A DNA stretch of 64,000 nt, from contig JAGMUV010000007.1 of NCBI GenBank assembly GCA_020744425.1, positions 1,364,001 through 1,428,000 on the forward strand. The letters run 5' to 3'. The notes beneath the pieces were generated by a model that saw only the letters and a list, made by a program, of their open reading frames with translations, did not search any database and had not been told where the DNA came from. The translations under genes were made by a program, and so were the position numbers. Positions 33,801 to 43,811 of the stretch are shown in pieces (position 1 is the stretch's first letter; every line of letters begins with the position of its first letter). Source of the stretch: Dactylonectria macrodidyma (taxonomy: Eukaryota; Ascomycota; Sordariomycetes; Hypocreales; Nectriaceae).

Positions 33801-34678
33801 CCTCTGGGCATTGGCCGTGTCCATGGACCAGCAGCAAGGGCGCTCACTCTAGCTGACCAGAAGCAGGGAAAAGAGTCGGGTTCCTGTACGAATACCGCAG
33901 TGCACCGCAGTGCAGCATTGCAGGCGCTGTGCAGCGGCTTTGCATGCATGGCCCGACCTGCATTTTTGCGTCTTGTTTTTGCGTCTGCGTCTGCGACCAC
34001 GTCGTTGTTTGGTGGGCATCCCGAGCCCGAATCCACTCACATGGCCTCGATTGTGCGTACCACTAGTACGTCCTCGCATCCATGAATTGGGTCATGCATT
34101 TCAGGTTGTATCGCAGGTTGTTGTCTACTAGCCCCAGGTAATGGATGGAAGGCTGTCTTGTGGGAGGTACCTGAGTACCTGCAGTACTTTCTGTATTCCA
34201 CTTCCAGGTTTGCACCTTCCCGCCACCGGGCCGCGATAGTTGGCCTCGTCCATATAATATCCAGCCAACACCCGCTGCCCCCAACTTTTCTTTTCCTCTC
34301 TTCTTCTTCAGCAAGCTTCGTCAATTCCCAAGTCCCCCTTTCTCTTTCCCCTCGTGCCCTTTGTCTTTTTTTTGTTTCACGTTCCATTTTCATAGAGCCG
34401 GTCTCTATTCCATTCTAATTACCTTGTCTCTAATCTACTCTCAACTCCATCTCCAGCCACAACGACACATCTTCAAGTTGCTGGTCAGCTTAGAGACAAT
34501 ACCCATCTACACTGAAATCTTTGTTTTGTTTCGCACATCCATCACACCTTAATACCCCAATAATAGAAATCGTGGATTTTACTTGCTCGCAAACGCCCAT
34601 CACGCCCTTCACCTATCAGATCCCCAACACTGTCAGCAGCATCTGCAACAACATAGAAGTTATCACCAACAAGCAATA
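30812..34678. other. 3.9-kb gene-poor interval upstream of esdC
   Basis: No protein recognised. The 31.1-32.1 kb part is richer in A/T than its surroundings and has frequent stops in every frame; it could be old decayed sequence, but I cannot name a parent. A 10-bp tandem repeat (GCTGCTAAAT, three copies) lies at 33471-33500. On the esdC side there is a TATA-like TATAATAT at 34253-34260, followed by a CT-rich tract, implying a leader of about 0.4 kb. Confidence 0.45.
33471..33500. repeat. 10-bp tandem repeat, three exact copies
   Basis: GCTGCTAAAT is repeated three times without mismatch. Confidence 0.9.
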
Positions 34679-35611
34679 ATGTCGACTCATCAACTCTCTT
34701 TCTCTCTTCGCGTCTCGTCCGGCGTCAAGACGGTCCATCTTCTCGGCTCCTGGGACGGCTACGTCGGCCAGCTCCCGCTCTCCAAGGACAAATCCTCGTC
34801 CAAGTCCGGCTCATGGAAGGGTACCTTTCGATTCCAGAACGCCACTCTTGAGGCTGGCCAACGATACTGGTACTACTACATCATCGATGGCTACCACATT
34901 GCCCACAACCCCAGCGTCTCCTCAACCGTTGAGCCTACCACCGGCCGAGAACTGAACATTCTCGATGTTCCCACAGACTCGCACAAGTCGTCTTCCAAAT
35001 CTTCGTCCAAGTCCTCTAAGTCGTCTTCCAAGTCATCCTCTTCGTCTTCCAAGTCATCGTCCAAGTCCAGCAGCAAGAGCTCCTCCCGCCACTCGTCCAA
35101 AGACAAGGAGCATCGCTCATCTCGCCATCGTGAGGCACTGACCGTCGACATCCCCAAGGGCCGACCATTGTCCATCTCTCAGATCCAGGCCCCCAAGCCC
35201 ATGTCGCCCCATGCCACCAAGCACATCTTGGACGCCGCCTACTATGATGATGAACAATTCGACGAGCTCACCGCTCAGTTCGGCAGCGCTGGCCTCGAAG
35301 ACGATCTCATTACCGACTTCAGCACATCACCCGTGTCGTCCAGCGGCTCCTCCCTCTCGTACCGCTCAGACAGCTCATCACCCAACTCGTCACTCTCTGG
35401 CTACAGCACGCCTGGCTCCGAATGCAGCACCTGTACCTGTGAGCGCTACGGCATCACCCGCAAGGGCGATCGTGTCAAGCTCGACTGCGGCGGTGCCCGA
35501 TGTGGCTACGACGACGAGAGCGATTTGTGCTCCAGTGACGCCAGCGAGGACGAGTACGAGCCTGTTTCTGTCCCGCACAGCTCCCGCCGTCACGGCATGG
35601 TCGTCAGCTAA
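34679..35611 (+). CDS. esdC: EsdC-like protein with AMPK-type glycogen-binding domain
   Basis: Intronless, 310 aa; start chosen at MSTHQLSFSLRVSSGV, where the conserved domain begins (the frame is open upstream to 34583 but reads as leader). Residues 5-97 form an AMPK-beta/CBM48-like carbohydrate-binding domain (VKTVHLLGSWDGY, GSWKGTFRF, YWYYYIIDGYHIAHNP). A Ser/Lys repeat linker (about 103-145) follows, then an acidic region and a C-terminal cysteine cluster (SECSTCTCERYGITRKGD, CGGARCGY). In Aspergillus nidulans, EsdC is an early sexual-development protein with the same domain; homologues are often labelled 'GTP-binding protein EsdC', but I see no GTPase motif. Role in this organism inferred from orthology. 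Confidence 0.85.
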   Translation: MSTHQLSFSLRVSSGVKTVHLLGSWDGYVGQLPLSKDKSSSKSGSWKGTFRFQNATLEAGQRYWYYYIIDGYHIAHNPSVSSTVEPTTGRELNILDVPTDSHKSSSKSSSKSSKSSSKSSSSSSKSSSKSSSKSSSRHSSKDKEHRSSRHREALTVDIPKGRPLSISQIQAPKPMSPHATKHILDAAYYDDEQFDELTAQFGSAGLEDDLITDFSTSPVSSSGSSLSYRSDSSSPNSSLSGYSTPGSECSTCTCERYGITRKGDRVKLDCGGARCGYDDESDLCSSDASEDEYEPVSVPHSSRRHGMVVS

Positions 35612-36760
35612 AGAGTTCATCAATGCACTTGAAGTTTTTCTGAGAGAAGCTGAGGGAATATTCAGCCGCCATTCACTCCTTGTTTCGAGCAGCCCCTGGT
35701 CGCGACTTCGCGCCGGGCTGACTCACCCTATCATGTTGTTGTTGTAGTGAACAACACAAAAACTTTCACTTTACGGCCCCACGCCCACGGCGCTGGACGG
35801 AAAGCCAAGCTGGTCTTGGTTAAGCCGCCGCGTGCGATGCGTGCGATCCCCATTTGGGTCGATGCTGCGGCCCTCCCGCAGAGGTGACGGCTCCTGCCGC
35901 TCCTGCGCGGATAATGCTTTTTTTTTTTTTGCCAACCCCTGAGTGAGCTGGGAGGATTGAACACTTCTCCTACAGGATTGGTATGGACAATGCTGGAAGA
36001 TCCCGTGCCGCCTCCTAACGGACGGGACTCCAACTCCAGGATGGTCAAGCTGTGGATGTAGATCTGGACCCAACGATTGAGGTGGTCTGGACTAGCCGCA
36101 TATCAGAATGGCACACACCGCATGTCAACTACTAGGTAGCTGCCAAGTGTATAGATGACGATTGAATCTATTCATAAATTGAGAATCCCTGAGCAGGTAG
36201 TTCTGACTGTGACACAATGTATTCCCTCTGTTTAGCCTCCACTCACCTGTATATGTGCTTTTCCCTCTTCTAACGTACCATATCTATCTCGATAAATAGG
36301 TAGGTAGCGCTCTTTGATGTTGGCAGTACTTGGGCAGCTAATCTACTCGTTCGGTTCAAGCTGCTATCTTCAGTACCACTGTAAACTGAACGACTGCTAC
36401 GAAGCACCTCGCTGCTTCGGGGTATTTTAGTAGCCAACCTCGAGTCCAGGGCGGGGCGGCAATAGCGGGGTAGTTGGGGTGGACAGCAGCTGCCGTACCT
36501 TCAGAGAACCACCTGTCGCGTCCCATCCCGTTCCCTCCACGTTGTTTCACACCGACTTCCACAAGTCTCGAGCAACTTGACTGATTCATCTAATTGCCCA
36601 TTGCACATCCCGAGTCGAACTCTTTTACTCCTGACAAACGCGCCACTACCGTCTGACAAGCTCAAGTCCAATCCTGAGCTGATTCACCATATAGCCTATC
36701 GGCCTATCTATCCACCACCTCAGCTCCAACCCTTCAGCTCCAACCTCCCAATCCGCAACC
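35612..36760. other. 1.1-kb intergenic between esdC and amidohydrolase genes
   Basis: 3' region of esdC and promoter of the amidohydrolase gene. No gene recognised. A poly-T tract lies at about 35920-35930. The short minus-strand frames here lack motifs. Confidence 0.5.
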
Positions 36761-37865
36761 ATGGCGGACGAACAGCTCATCCTCCCCATTATCGACTCCC
36801 ATATCCACCTCTACCCGGAATCCGAGGCCGACTCTCTCGCCTGGTACACCCCCGAAGGCCCGCTCGCCGGCCAGCATTCCGTCGAAGAATACCGTAAGGC
36901 CACTGCCTCAGCCCCCTCCCTCCTTGGCTTCGTATTTGTCGAGACAGACCGCAAGAACGACCTCGAGTCTGGTGCCGCTGACGGCTCAGGCTGGGAAGGC
37001 CCGCTGGCAGAAGTCAGCTGGATCAAGCGTGTTGCCCTTGGTCAGCCCCGCGATGGCGAAGGCCATTCGGCCGACGATGCGAAGCTATGTCTGGGCATCA
37101 TCCCTTGGGCTCCGCTGCCCAGCGGCGTGGCCGTAATGGAGAAGTATATCGCGCGGGTAGAGGAGGAAGCTGGTGAGGCGTGGCCCAAGGTCAAGGGCTT
37201 CCGATATCTGTTGCAGGACAAACCCCACGGCACCATGCTTGAGGATGACTTTGTTGAGAGCGTGAAGCTGCTCGGCCGCAAGGGCTTAGTTTTTGAGGTT
37301 GGCGTCGACCAACATCGACGAGGCAAGAAGCAACTCGACGAGCTCGTTGCCTTGGTTGATCGTGTTCACGATGGTGTTCCCGACGAGGAGAAGGTTACCT
37401 TGGTACTGAGTAAGATGCCTATACCCACCATTTTTATCCTCATGCCTCGTACTGACCAAACTCCCCTCCACAGACCACCTCTGTAAACCCGATCTCAGTA
37501 TCTACAACCTCACCTCCGACCCCAGCTTCACGGCCTGGCGCACAGCTATGTACACTCTCAGCAAGGACTCTCACACTTACATGAAGCTCTCCGGTGGCTT
37601 CTCTGAGATGCCCGAATCCCTTAAGAACCAGACGCCCAACCACATATTCGAGTCCACTCTTGGCTGGCTTGGAATCATTCTGGCCACCTTCGGCTCCAGC
37701 CGTATCATGTTTGGCAGTGATTGGCCTGTCTGCTCTGTCGGTACTGAGGACGCCTGGCCCCGCTGGCACAGCGTCATCGAGCGTATGTGCTGGATGGCCA
37801 CTTTAAATGACGAGGAACGGGCCATGATCTTTGGCGGAACCGCCAAGAAGGCTTACGGGCTGTAA
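36761..37865 (+). CDS. amidohydrolase-2 family metal-dependent hydrolase
   Basis: Exons 36761-37409 and 37474-37865 (64-nt intron) give 346 aa. A TIM-barrel hydrolase of the COG3618 type, which includes sugar lactonases. The metal-binding motif DSHIHLYP (D12-x-H14-x-H16) opens the protein; the spliced VTLVLNHLCKPD carries a later His, and the C-terminal MFGSDWPVCSVG holds the conserved catalytic Asp. Cytosolic, with no targeting signal. The exact substrate (rhamnono- or fucono-lactone or another carbohydrate-derived lactone) cannot be told from sequence alone. Confidence 0.87.
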
Positions 37866-38427
37866 AACAGGTAATACAAGTGCAGTAAAAGCTGGACAGG
37901 AAAGGATTTGGAATTTCAAGGATGACACGCTGCTATGACATGAAAATAATGGACGCGGGGACAATGGCTCTATCGCGGGCTGAGAGGACTTCGGCCAGGC
38001 CTGCATGAAACTGTTCGCACTGGGCATTAAAGTCTTCACGAATCGTCAGACATCGATTGAATGAAATATACCTGTGGGTTATGGAACAATTCACTTCATG
38101 CATATGCATGTCTCTTTGCCAGTGCTTGGCTCACTTAGATTCAGAGTTTGCGGCTCACATTTCTAAGTTAGGCAAAAGGGACATGATAGGTCCAAACATC
38201 GTTAATTAAGAAAATGATGGAAGATGCCATCACAGGTTCTGTTCCCGTTCCCGAACGCCTCACAACATTATGTATGACATGGCCAAAAGAATAGCCTCCA
38301 GGCCTACGCTCGGGTGACGGATTTCGCCACTCGGACACAACGCGCGCCAATACAACAAAATTCCATCATACAGTCTTCTTTTGTCTTCATGAGTCTTTGT
38401 ATCATCGCCTGCTCTGTCCTTGCAGGC
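37866..38427. other. convergent 3' intergenic, 0.55 kb
   Basis: Between the amidohydrolase gene (+) and the coiled-coil gene (-); expected to hold both 3' untranslated regions. Confidence 0.5.
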
Positions 38428-40482
38428 CTACTCGGCTCCTCGACCTCGGTAGTTGCCCATCTTCTCGATGGAGCTCATGATACCGCTTCGAGGCACACCA
38501 CCCGGGCGGGGAAGGCCACCGGCACTCTTGGTTCGCTCGTGAGGCGCGCGGAGGCTAGACCCGGGAGCCCTGAGGCCTGAGCCGCGAGTGCTGCTTCTAA
38601 GTTGCTCCATGGTTCGCTTAGGCGTCTTTGCCTCTGACTGCCTCTCATGTGGCATCTGAGGCATCTGAGGCTTGGCTGGGGTGGGTTGAACGATGCTTTG
38701 CATGTTCATCATTTCCTCGGCTAGCTGCACCAGTTCTCCCTTCTCGACGCGTTCCCGCTCGAGCAGGCCACGAAGTTCCTCGTTGTCGAGCTGGACTGTC
38801 TGTACGACAGCCTCGAGGCGCTGAATGTCGGCATTGAGCTCCTTCATGGCAGCGCTGTCACGCACCATCTTGGACTTGAGCTCCTCCGTTTCGGCACTAT
38901 TGGGATCGACCTTCGTCATGGTTGCGTCCCGGCCCATGCGGAGGTGGTCATTCTCCTCGCCCAGCTCCTCAATGCGGCCTTCCAGCTCTCGGACTCTCTT
39001 TTCCCACCGGGACTCGTACGACTTCTTCAGGGCAGTAACCTTTGCCTCGTGCTTGCCCTTGTACAGAGCGTGGAGCTCGCGGGCCACTCGTTCGACGGCG
39101 ATTTCGACTTCGTGACTCGACGCACCAGGGTTTTTCGCCCTCTCCGGCGACCTCTCCATCTCTTTTCCAGCTCGCATACCCGCCATCTTGCTCTCTGCCT
39201 CCTGGTGCATCATCTCTGCAGCTTCCCTCCGCTTCTCGCTCTCCTCCAGCTTCTGTTCCAGCTCTTCTCGTTCTCTCTGGCTGTGAACAATCTCCTCCTT
39301 GACCTTCCGTAGAACGCTCTCCATCTCTCGTCCGCGGCTCTCCCAGCCCTCCTTCTCTTCTGTGACCTGCTCCCTCAGGGCGCGTTCCTCACGAAGCTGT
39401 TCCATAGATTCGCCGACTCGCTTCTCGGCATCGCCGACGGCAGCCTTGAGAGACAGAGCCTCGGCTTCCTTGCCGCTTAAAGAGGCCTTGAGTGAGCTGA
39501 TCTCTGAAAGGAAGTTTGACTTGAGAGACTCCAGCTCGCGGGGAGTGATACTCGGAACACTTCGCGGGGTTGGCATTGGAGGGATATCAAAGTCGATTAG
39601 ATTGGTCAGTTGTCGGGATGGCGTGGCAGAAACATTGGTGCCTATCCGCAGTGGTGAAGGGTTTCCATTTCGGGAGGGCGTCTTCTGGGGGAACCTCATT
39701 GATTCTGTAAAATCCAGCAAGTTGGTTGTATTGCCACTCTCATGCATAGACATTGGTCGAGCAGTTCGGGAGGGTGATAAATTGGTGTTTCCGCCAGCAC
39801 GGGGCGTCATGCCGCCATAATTCGACATCTTGTCAGGGCTCTGCCCTAACTTTGCAAACATGGTCATATCGGGAATGGCGGAGAACGTGCTAAAGGTGCT
39901 GATCATGGTGTCGTCGGGACACATCGACTCGTCTACCTCTGCTGGAGCGGGACGCGTAATATTGACGGTGCCGGTGGTAATATCGTGTTCGTCTTCAATG
40001 TCACTTTGATCGTCTTCAAAGATCTCGATAGCGCGCTTCAAGCCTGAGCTCTGCCGCACGACATCTTCCATGCTCATGGTTCGCCCTTGGGGGGAGCGCG
40101 GCGCCTCAATCGGATTGCTGACCTTAATAGGAAAACGTTTCTCAGGCGACTTCTTCCGAGGGGTGCGGGAGAGCGATGCGAGCTTCTCGGATGCTCTAGA
40201 TTCGATAGACTCCATTTGGTCGGTTATGATCTTAAAGGGGGAGAGCGTGGCACCCGACAGGACGCGAGAATGCCGAGACTTGGAAGGAGAGCCGTTCTCC
40301 TTCTCGGATACAACAGTCTCGTTGATCGCCGAAACAAAAGGTGAGGATCCTTGGGAAGTTTCGCTACCTGTCTCAGACTGGGAGGAAACGGCTCGCACCT
40401 CGTACGCGTCGTAGCGCCGAGTGGTCGGAGGTGTCTGAATGTTGAGAGTCGAATTTGTGGTAGGTGAGAGGGGCGAAGCCAT
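38428..40482 (-). CDS. coiled-coil protein, fungal TACC/spindle-pole type
   Basis: Intronless, 684 aa from the ATG at 40482 (MASPLSPTTNSTLNIQTPP); the frame is open further upstream, but that part is leader-like. The N-terminal half is disordered and SP/TP-rich (possible Cdk sites). Coiled coil covers about residues 330-600. Within it, HALYKGKHEAKVTALKKSYE (from about 471) with RWEKRVRELE matches my recollection of the fungal TACC domain found in S. pombe Alp7 and related spindle-pole or kinetochore proteins. The C-terminal tail is basic, with repeated S-G/S-LRAP motifs, as in microtubule-binding tails. Likely role: microtubule or spindle-pole attachment in mitosis. An alternative is the A. 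nidulans SnaD-type spindle-pole protein. The family call is moderate; that it is a coiled-coil protein is certain. Confidence 0.7.
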   Translation of the reverse strand: MASPLSPTTNSTLNIQTPPTTRRYDAYEVRAVSSQSETGSETSQGSSPFVSAINETVVSEKENGSPSKSRHSRVLSGATLSPFKIITDQMESIESRASEKLASLSRTPRKKSPEKRFPIKVSNPIEAPRSPQGRTMSMEDVVRQSSGLKRAIEIFEDDQSDIEDEHDITTGTVNITRPAPAEVDESMCPDDTMISTFSTFSAIPDMTMFAKLGQSPDKMSNYGGMTPRAGGNTNLSPSRTARPMSMHESGNTTNLLDFTESMRFPQKTPSRNGNPSPLRIGTNVSATPSRQLTNLIDFDIPPMPTPRSVPSITPRELESLKSNFLSEISSLKASLSGKEAEALSLKAAVGDAEKRVGESMEQLREERALREQVTEEKEGWESRGREMESVLRKVKEEIVHSQREREELEQKLEESEKRREAAEMMHQEAESKMAGMRAGKEMERSPERAKNPGASSHEVEIAVERVARELHALYKGKHEAKVTALKKSYESRWEKRVRELEGRIEELGEENDHLRMGRDATMTKVDPNSAETEELKSKMVRDSAAMKELNADIQRLEAVVQTVQLDNEELRGLLERERVEKGELVQLAEEMMNMQSIVQPTPAKPQMPQMPHERQSEAKTPKRTMEQLRSSTRGSGLRAPGSSLRAPHERTKSAGGLPRPGGVPRSGIMSSIEKMGNYRGRGAE

Positions 40483-41798
40483 GATGAAGCCGCTTGAAAT
40501 CAAAATGCAAAGGCAATTAATGCAAAGAGAGTGCAAAGGTGAGAGGCGTGAAGCTTGCAATCGCGTTTGCTACTGCTTGAAATGATCCCATCCTATCTCG
40601 CCAGGCGCGAAAGTAAGGGGCAGTTGTTTACTCGTTGGCTCGACGACGGCTCCTCTACTACCACGTGACTGTATCCACCAACGACCACAGTGAGTGTGAC
40701 AACGAAATTACCCACGCAGGGGAGGGTTTGAGAACAGACTTCTAATACTATGTACCAGACCAGACTGGATAAAGTATGCCTTTACAGGTTCAGGTCATCC
40801 TTTTGATCAACAGCCGCGTCAAAATGTTGAGGGCGTAGACTGTTCATTGCTCGACTACCGTACGTAATAAGAAATCGAGAAGGCAATAATGTTATTATTG
40901 TGATGCAGAGGAAACAGACACCCTGGCCTTGCTCTATTGTTAGACTGTTAATACCCGCGATTGTTGGGGTCGAATACATGAGGACTACATGAGTGGTCCT
41001 TCTTCATTTAGTTCAGGGGCGCGTCAGGATTTAAGGGTTGCAATATGCTGGTAAGAACTCAAACTCAAATTCGCATCCAAATCTCTAGACTTTATTGTGT
41101 TACTCGAAAAACAGCTTTTTATTGTCCTTCATAACTCGTTACCTACTAAAGCAACATTTCCAAAAACACACAGTCTTTTGCGCTTTTGAGCATCAGTGAA
41201 AGGGAAGAAAACAAGAAGAAAAAAGTCATAAGTCGTCATAAAAACGTATCCCCGAAAGTCTCTCTCATTCCCAATCATGTCTTCCAATTGGAAAGTTCGA
41301 AGGTAGTTAAAAGAAAAAGCATAATGGACGGGTCCAACCCGAACTCATGCTTCCCGCCTGAGTATCATTACAGGCAGCGCTGTCTCTCATCCCGTACACT
41401 CGTATCATTGCTCAAAGCATTCCGCGGAAAAGTAAAATGTTGCAGGGGGTTCTCTCTTGAAAAATTAAGACCTCATGCAAAACGTGACTCATCAGCCATG
41501 TACATCCGTGACAAGACATCTTAGGTAACATAGAATTGGAAGTCGTATCGTAACTCGTCAGCGATCCTGTAGTCGAAAGTAGCGCCGGATGAGTCGAACG
41601 CGAACGGGGAAAAGCAAAAGCAAGAGCTTATGAAAGTTTCAAGGAGTGTGTCGTTGCACCGTGAAAAGAGCGGCACAAAATCTGAATTATTCGCCGGAGA
41701 CAAACCAATTCGTCTCTCAACGCCCAGAATGCTGCGACGCCTCCGCGGATGAGACGCAACAGGTGAGCATGACAAGGTTTGTGCTGCTACACACAACC
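40483..41798. other. 1.3-kb intergenic, stuA 3' region
   Basis: Promoter of the coiled-coil gene (which reads away) and the 3' region of stuA. The part from about 41040 to 41520 is A-rich with no long frame. No gene recognised. Confidence 0.5.
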
Positions 41799-43811
41799 CT
41801 ATCGTCGCCGGGGAACGCCGACAGCTGAGGCAGGACGCGTCATGGCGTCATAGGTGGGTGCCGGTACAGTCGTCTCCATCATGGTCTTCCGACGCTTGAG
41901 ATCAAGGTTACCTATCGAGCCAGGGCCGGCGCTAGAGGGCCGGGAGAGCTCCTCGTCATCCTCACGCCCACGCTTCAGGACGCCACCAGCTCCGTTAATC
42001 ACAGGAGGCTGGGTAGCGTAGCCATTGGGTAGGCCAGACAAGTCGGGTGTAGGAGCATAAACGTCGCCCCCGGGCGCGCCATTTGTCGTGCTGCGGTCAT
42101 TGCTCATTACATTATAGAGGTTGCTGGTGGTCTGCTGAACTCGCGGGGGAGTGTTGTACCCGGCGTGCTGAGAATAATAGGGCTGGGTGGGTGCGGTGGT
42201 CCTAGGGGTAGCTCTTCCTGAAGGCGCGGGGTGACTAGGCGAGCCGGTCATCTCTGGCGACAAGTTTGCGTCATTGGCCAGCGCCCCAACACCAGGAGCG
42301 GTGTAGTTGTAGTTGTTGCGACTTCCATCGTAAGCGCCGCTGTCATGGGTGTACTCAGTATCGTGTTCGTGTTCCGTCTCTTCCTCGCCGTTCTGAGGTT
42401 GAGCGGGCTGTTCAGGGTGAATCAGGCCGTTAGGAGGCTTGCTGTCATGCTGCTCTCCGGACGGTCCCGAAGCCGAAGGCCTGCTTGTGGGAGGGCCCAT
42501 CTCATTCTTGGGGTATGAGTTGGCCTGGCCATACATCCGATCCTGCGGATTGGCGTTGGACGGCTGGTAGGGAGACTGCTGCGACTGGGGGTTGTACATT
42601 GGCCGGGAGTTGTCGTACTGCTGCTGCGCACCTGAGGGGTAGGGGTGCATGCTCTGAATGGCGTTTCCAGGTGGAGTGGTAGCTGGGGTAGTTGGCATTG
42701 AGCGCGCGTTGCTTAGACCGGTATCAATCGTCATTGGGTTGTTACCTTGAGGTCCACTCATTCCTTGCCCTTGCCAATTGAAACCCTCGGAAGCTCCCAT
42801 ATTTCCCATGACGCCGGAAGCACTTGTGGGAGGCGTGGGGAAGGTGTGTGCCCGGTCTAGTGATGGGCGGCCCATGTTGTGAGAGGGCAATGAAGGTTGA
42901 GGGCCAGGAAGAGCCATCGAGGGATGGTGCTGGCCGATCGAAGGGAGTCCAGGTGGCCCGGGGGTTCGCATCTGGCTCTGCTCCTGCTTGCGTCGTTCGG
43001 CCGCGGCCATGACCTGAGTCGTCCGGCTCTGGTTTGTCGGGTGATACAGCAGGGCGCCAATGTTATGGACGAACAGCGGGTAGAGCATCTCAGTAATCTT
43101 CTCCTTGTTGGCGAAATCCAGAGCTCGATCATAAGGAATCCTTTGTCTCGGTTAGCGGTCCGTTCCGTGTCTCAAACGTGGACAATCAACATACCAGACA
43201 CCCTTCAGGTGCATGGGGCCAATCTTGACGACGTGTCGAACTTTCTCACTCTTCAGAATACCATCTCGTCGACCACGGGTCATGCCAGCTACATTCAACA
43301 GCTTGGTTCCGTTAATCATGTGGTTATCTATGTATTCATGTCAGCCTCAATCCATCTCAGGGTCTTGCCGAGATCCCTTACCCTCACGTCGAGCGACGCA
43401 AATGCCTCGAGCCTCAACCTGAAAACATAGGCTGCCCTCATCTTCCCAAAGGGTGGCTGTGACCCGAGGCTTCATACCCGGCGGGGGTTGTTGGCCTGTG
43501 GTGTCAAAGCCCTGGTAACCGCCGCTCTGCATCCCAGCCTGGGAGCCTACTCCGGGCAGAGGAAGAACGGACTGCGCACCCATCGGGTTTGACACCGGGG
43601 GTGCGGTGGGAGGAGAGGTGAGGCCATTGGCGTATCCGCCATACTGGCCGTACGATGCTGGAGCCGTGTACTGACCAGGACCCGGCTGTAACAAAGGTGG
43701 CTGGTGCTGGGGGTAATGGCTCATCCCCCCCGAGGTGACTGTCTGGGGCGGGGGCGCCTGTCCTGCAGACATATGCTGCGGGTAGTACATATCTGTACCA
43801 GCCTGATTCAT
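41799..43811 (-). CDS. stuA: APSES transcription factor StuA
   Basis: Developmental regulator of conidiophore architecture in filamentous ascomycetes; nuclear, binds (A/T)CGCG(T/A)N(A/C) sites. Exons on the minus strand: 43382-43811, 43195-43327 and 41799-43140, giving 634 aa from [14 protein letters not shown], the start that matches known StuA proteins. The APSES domain (about residues 114-225) is complete only after splicing: [77 protein letters not shown]. Long Pro/Gln/Ser-rich regions flank it, and a C-terminal basic patch (LKRGRED, LKRRKT) is a likely nuclear signal. An in-frame ATG at 44039 could add 76 residues. The large non-coding upstream region fits a developmentally controlled gene. 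Confidence 0.96.

Noticed and set aside
35800..36010. Possible 5S rRNA or second tRNA near the poly-T tract
   Set aside because: A T-arm-like word and a T-run are present, but no matching acceptor or anticodon stems, and the sequence does not resemble fungal 5S rRNA.
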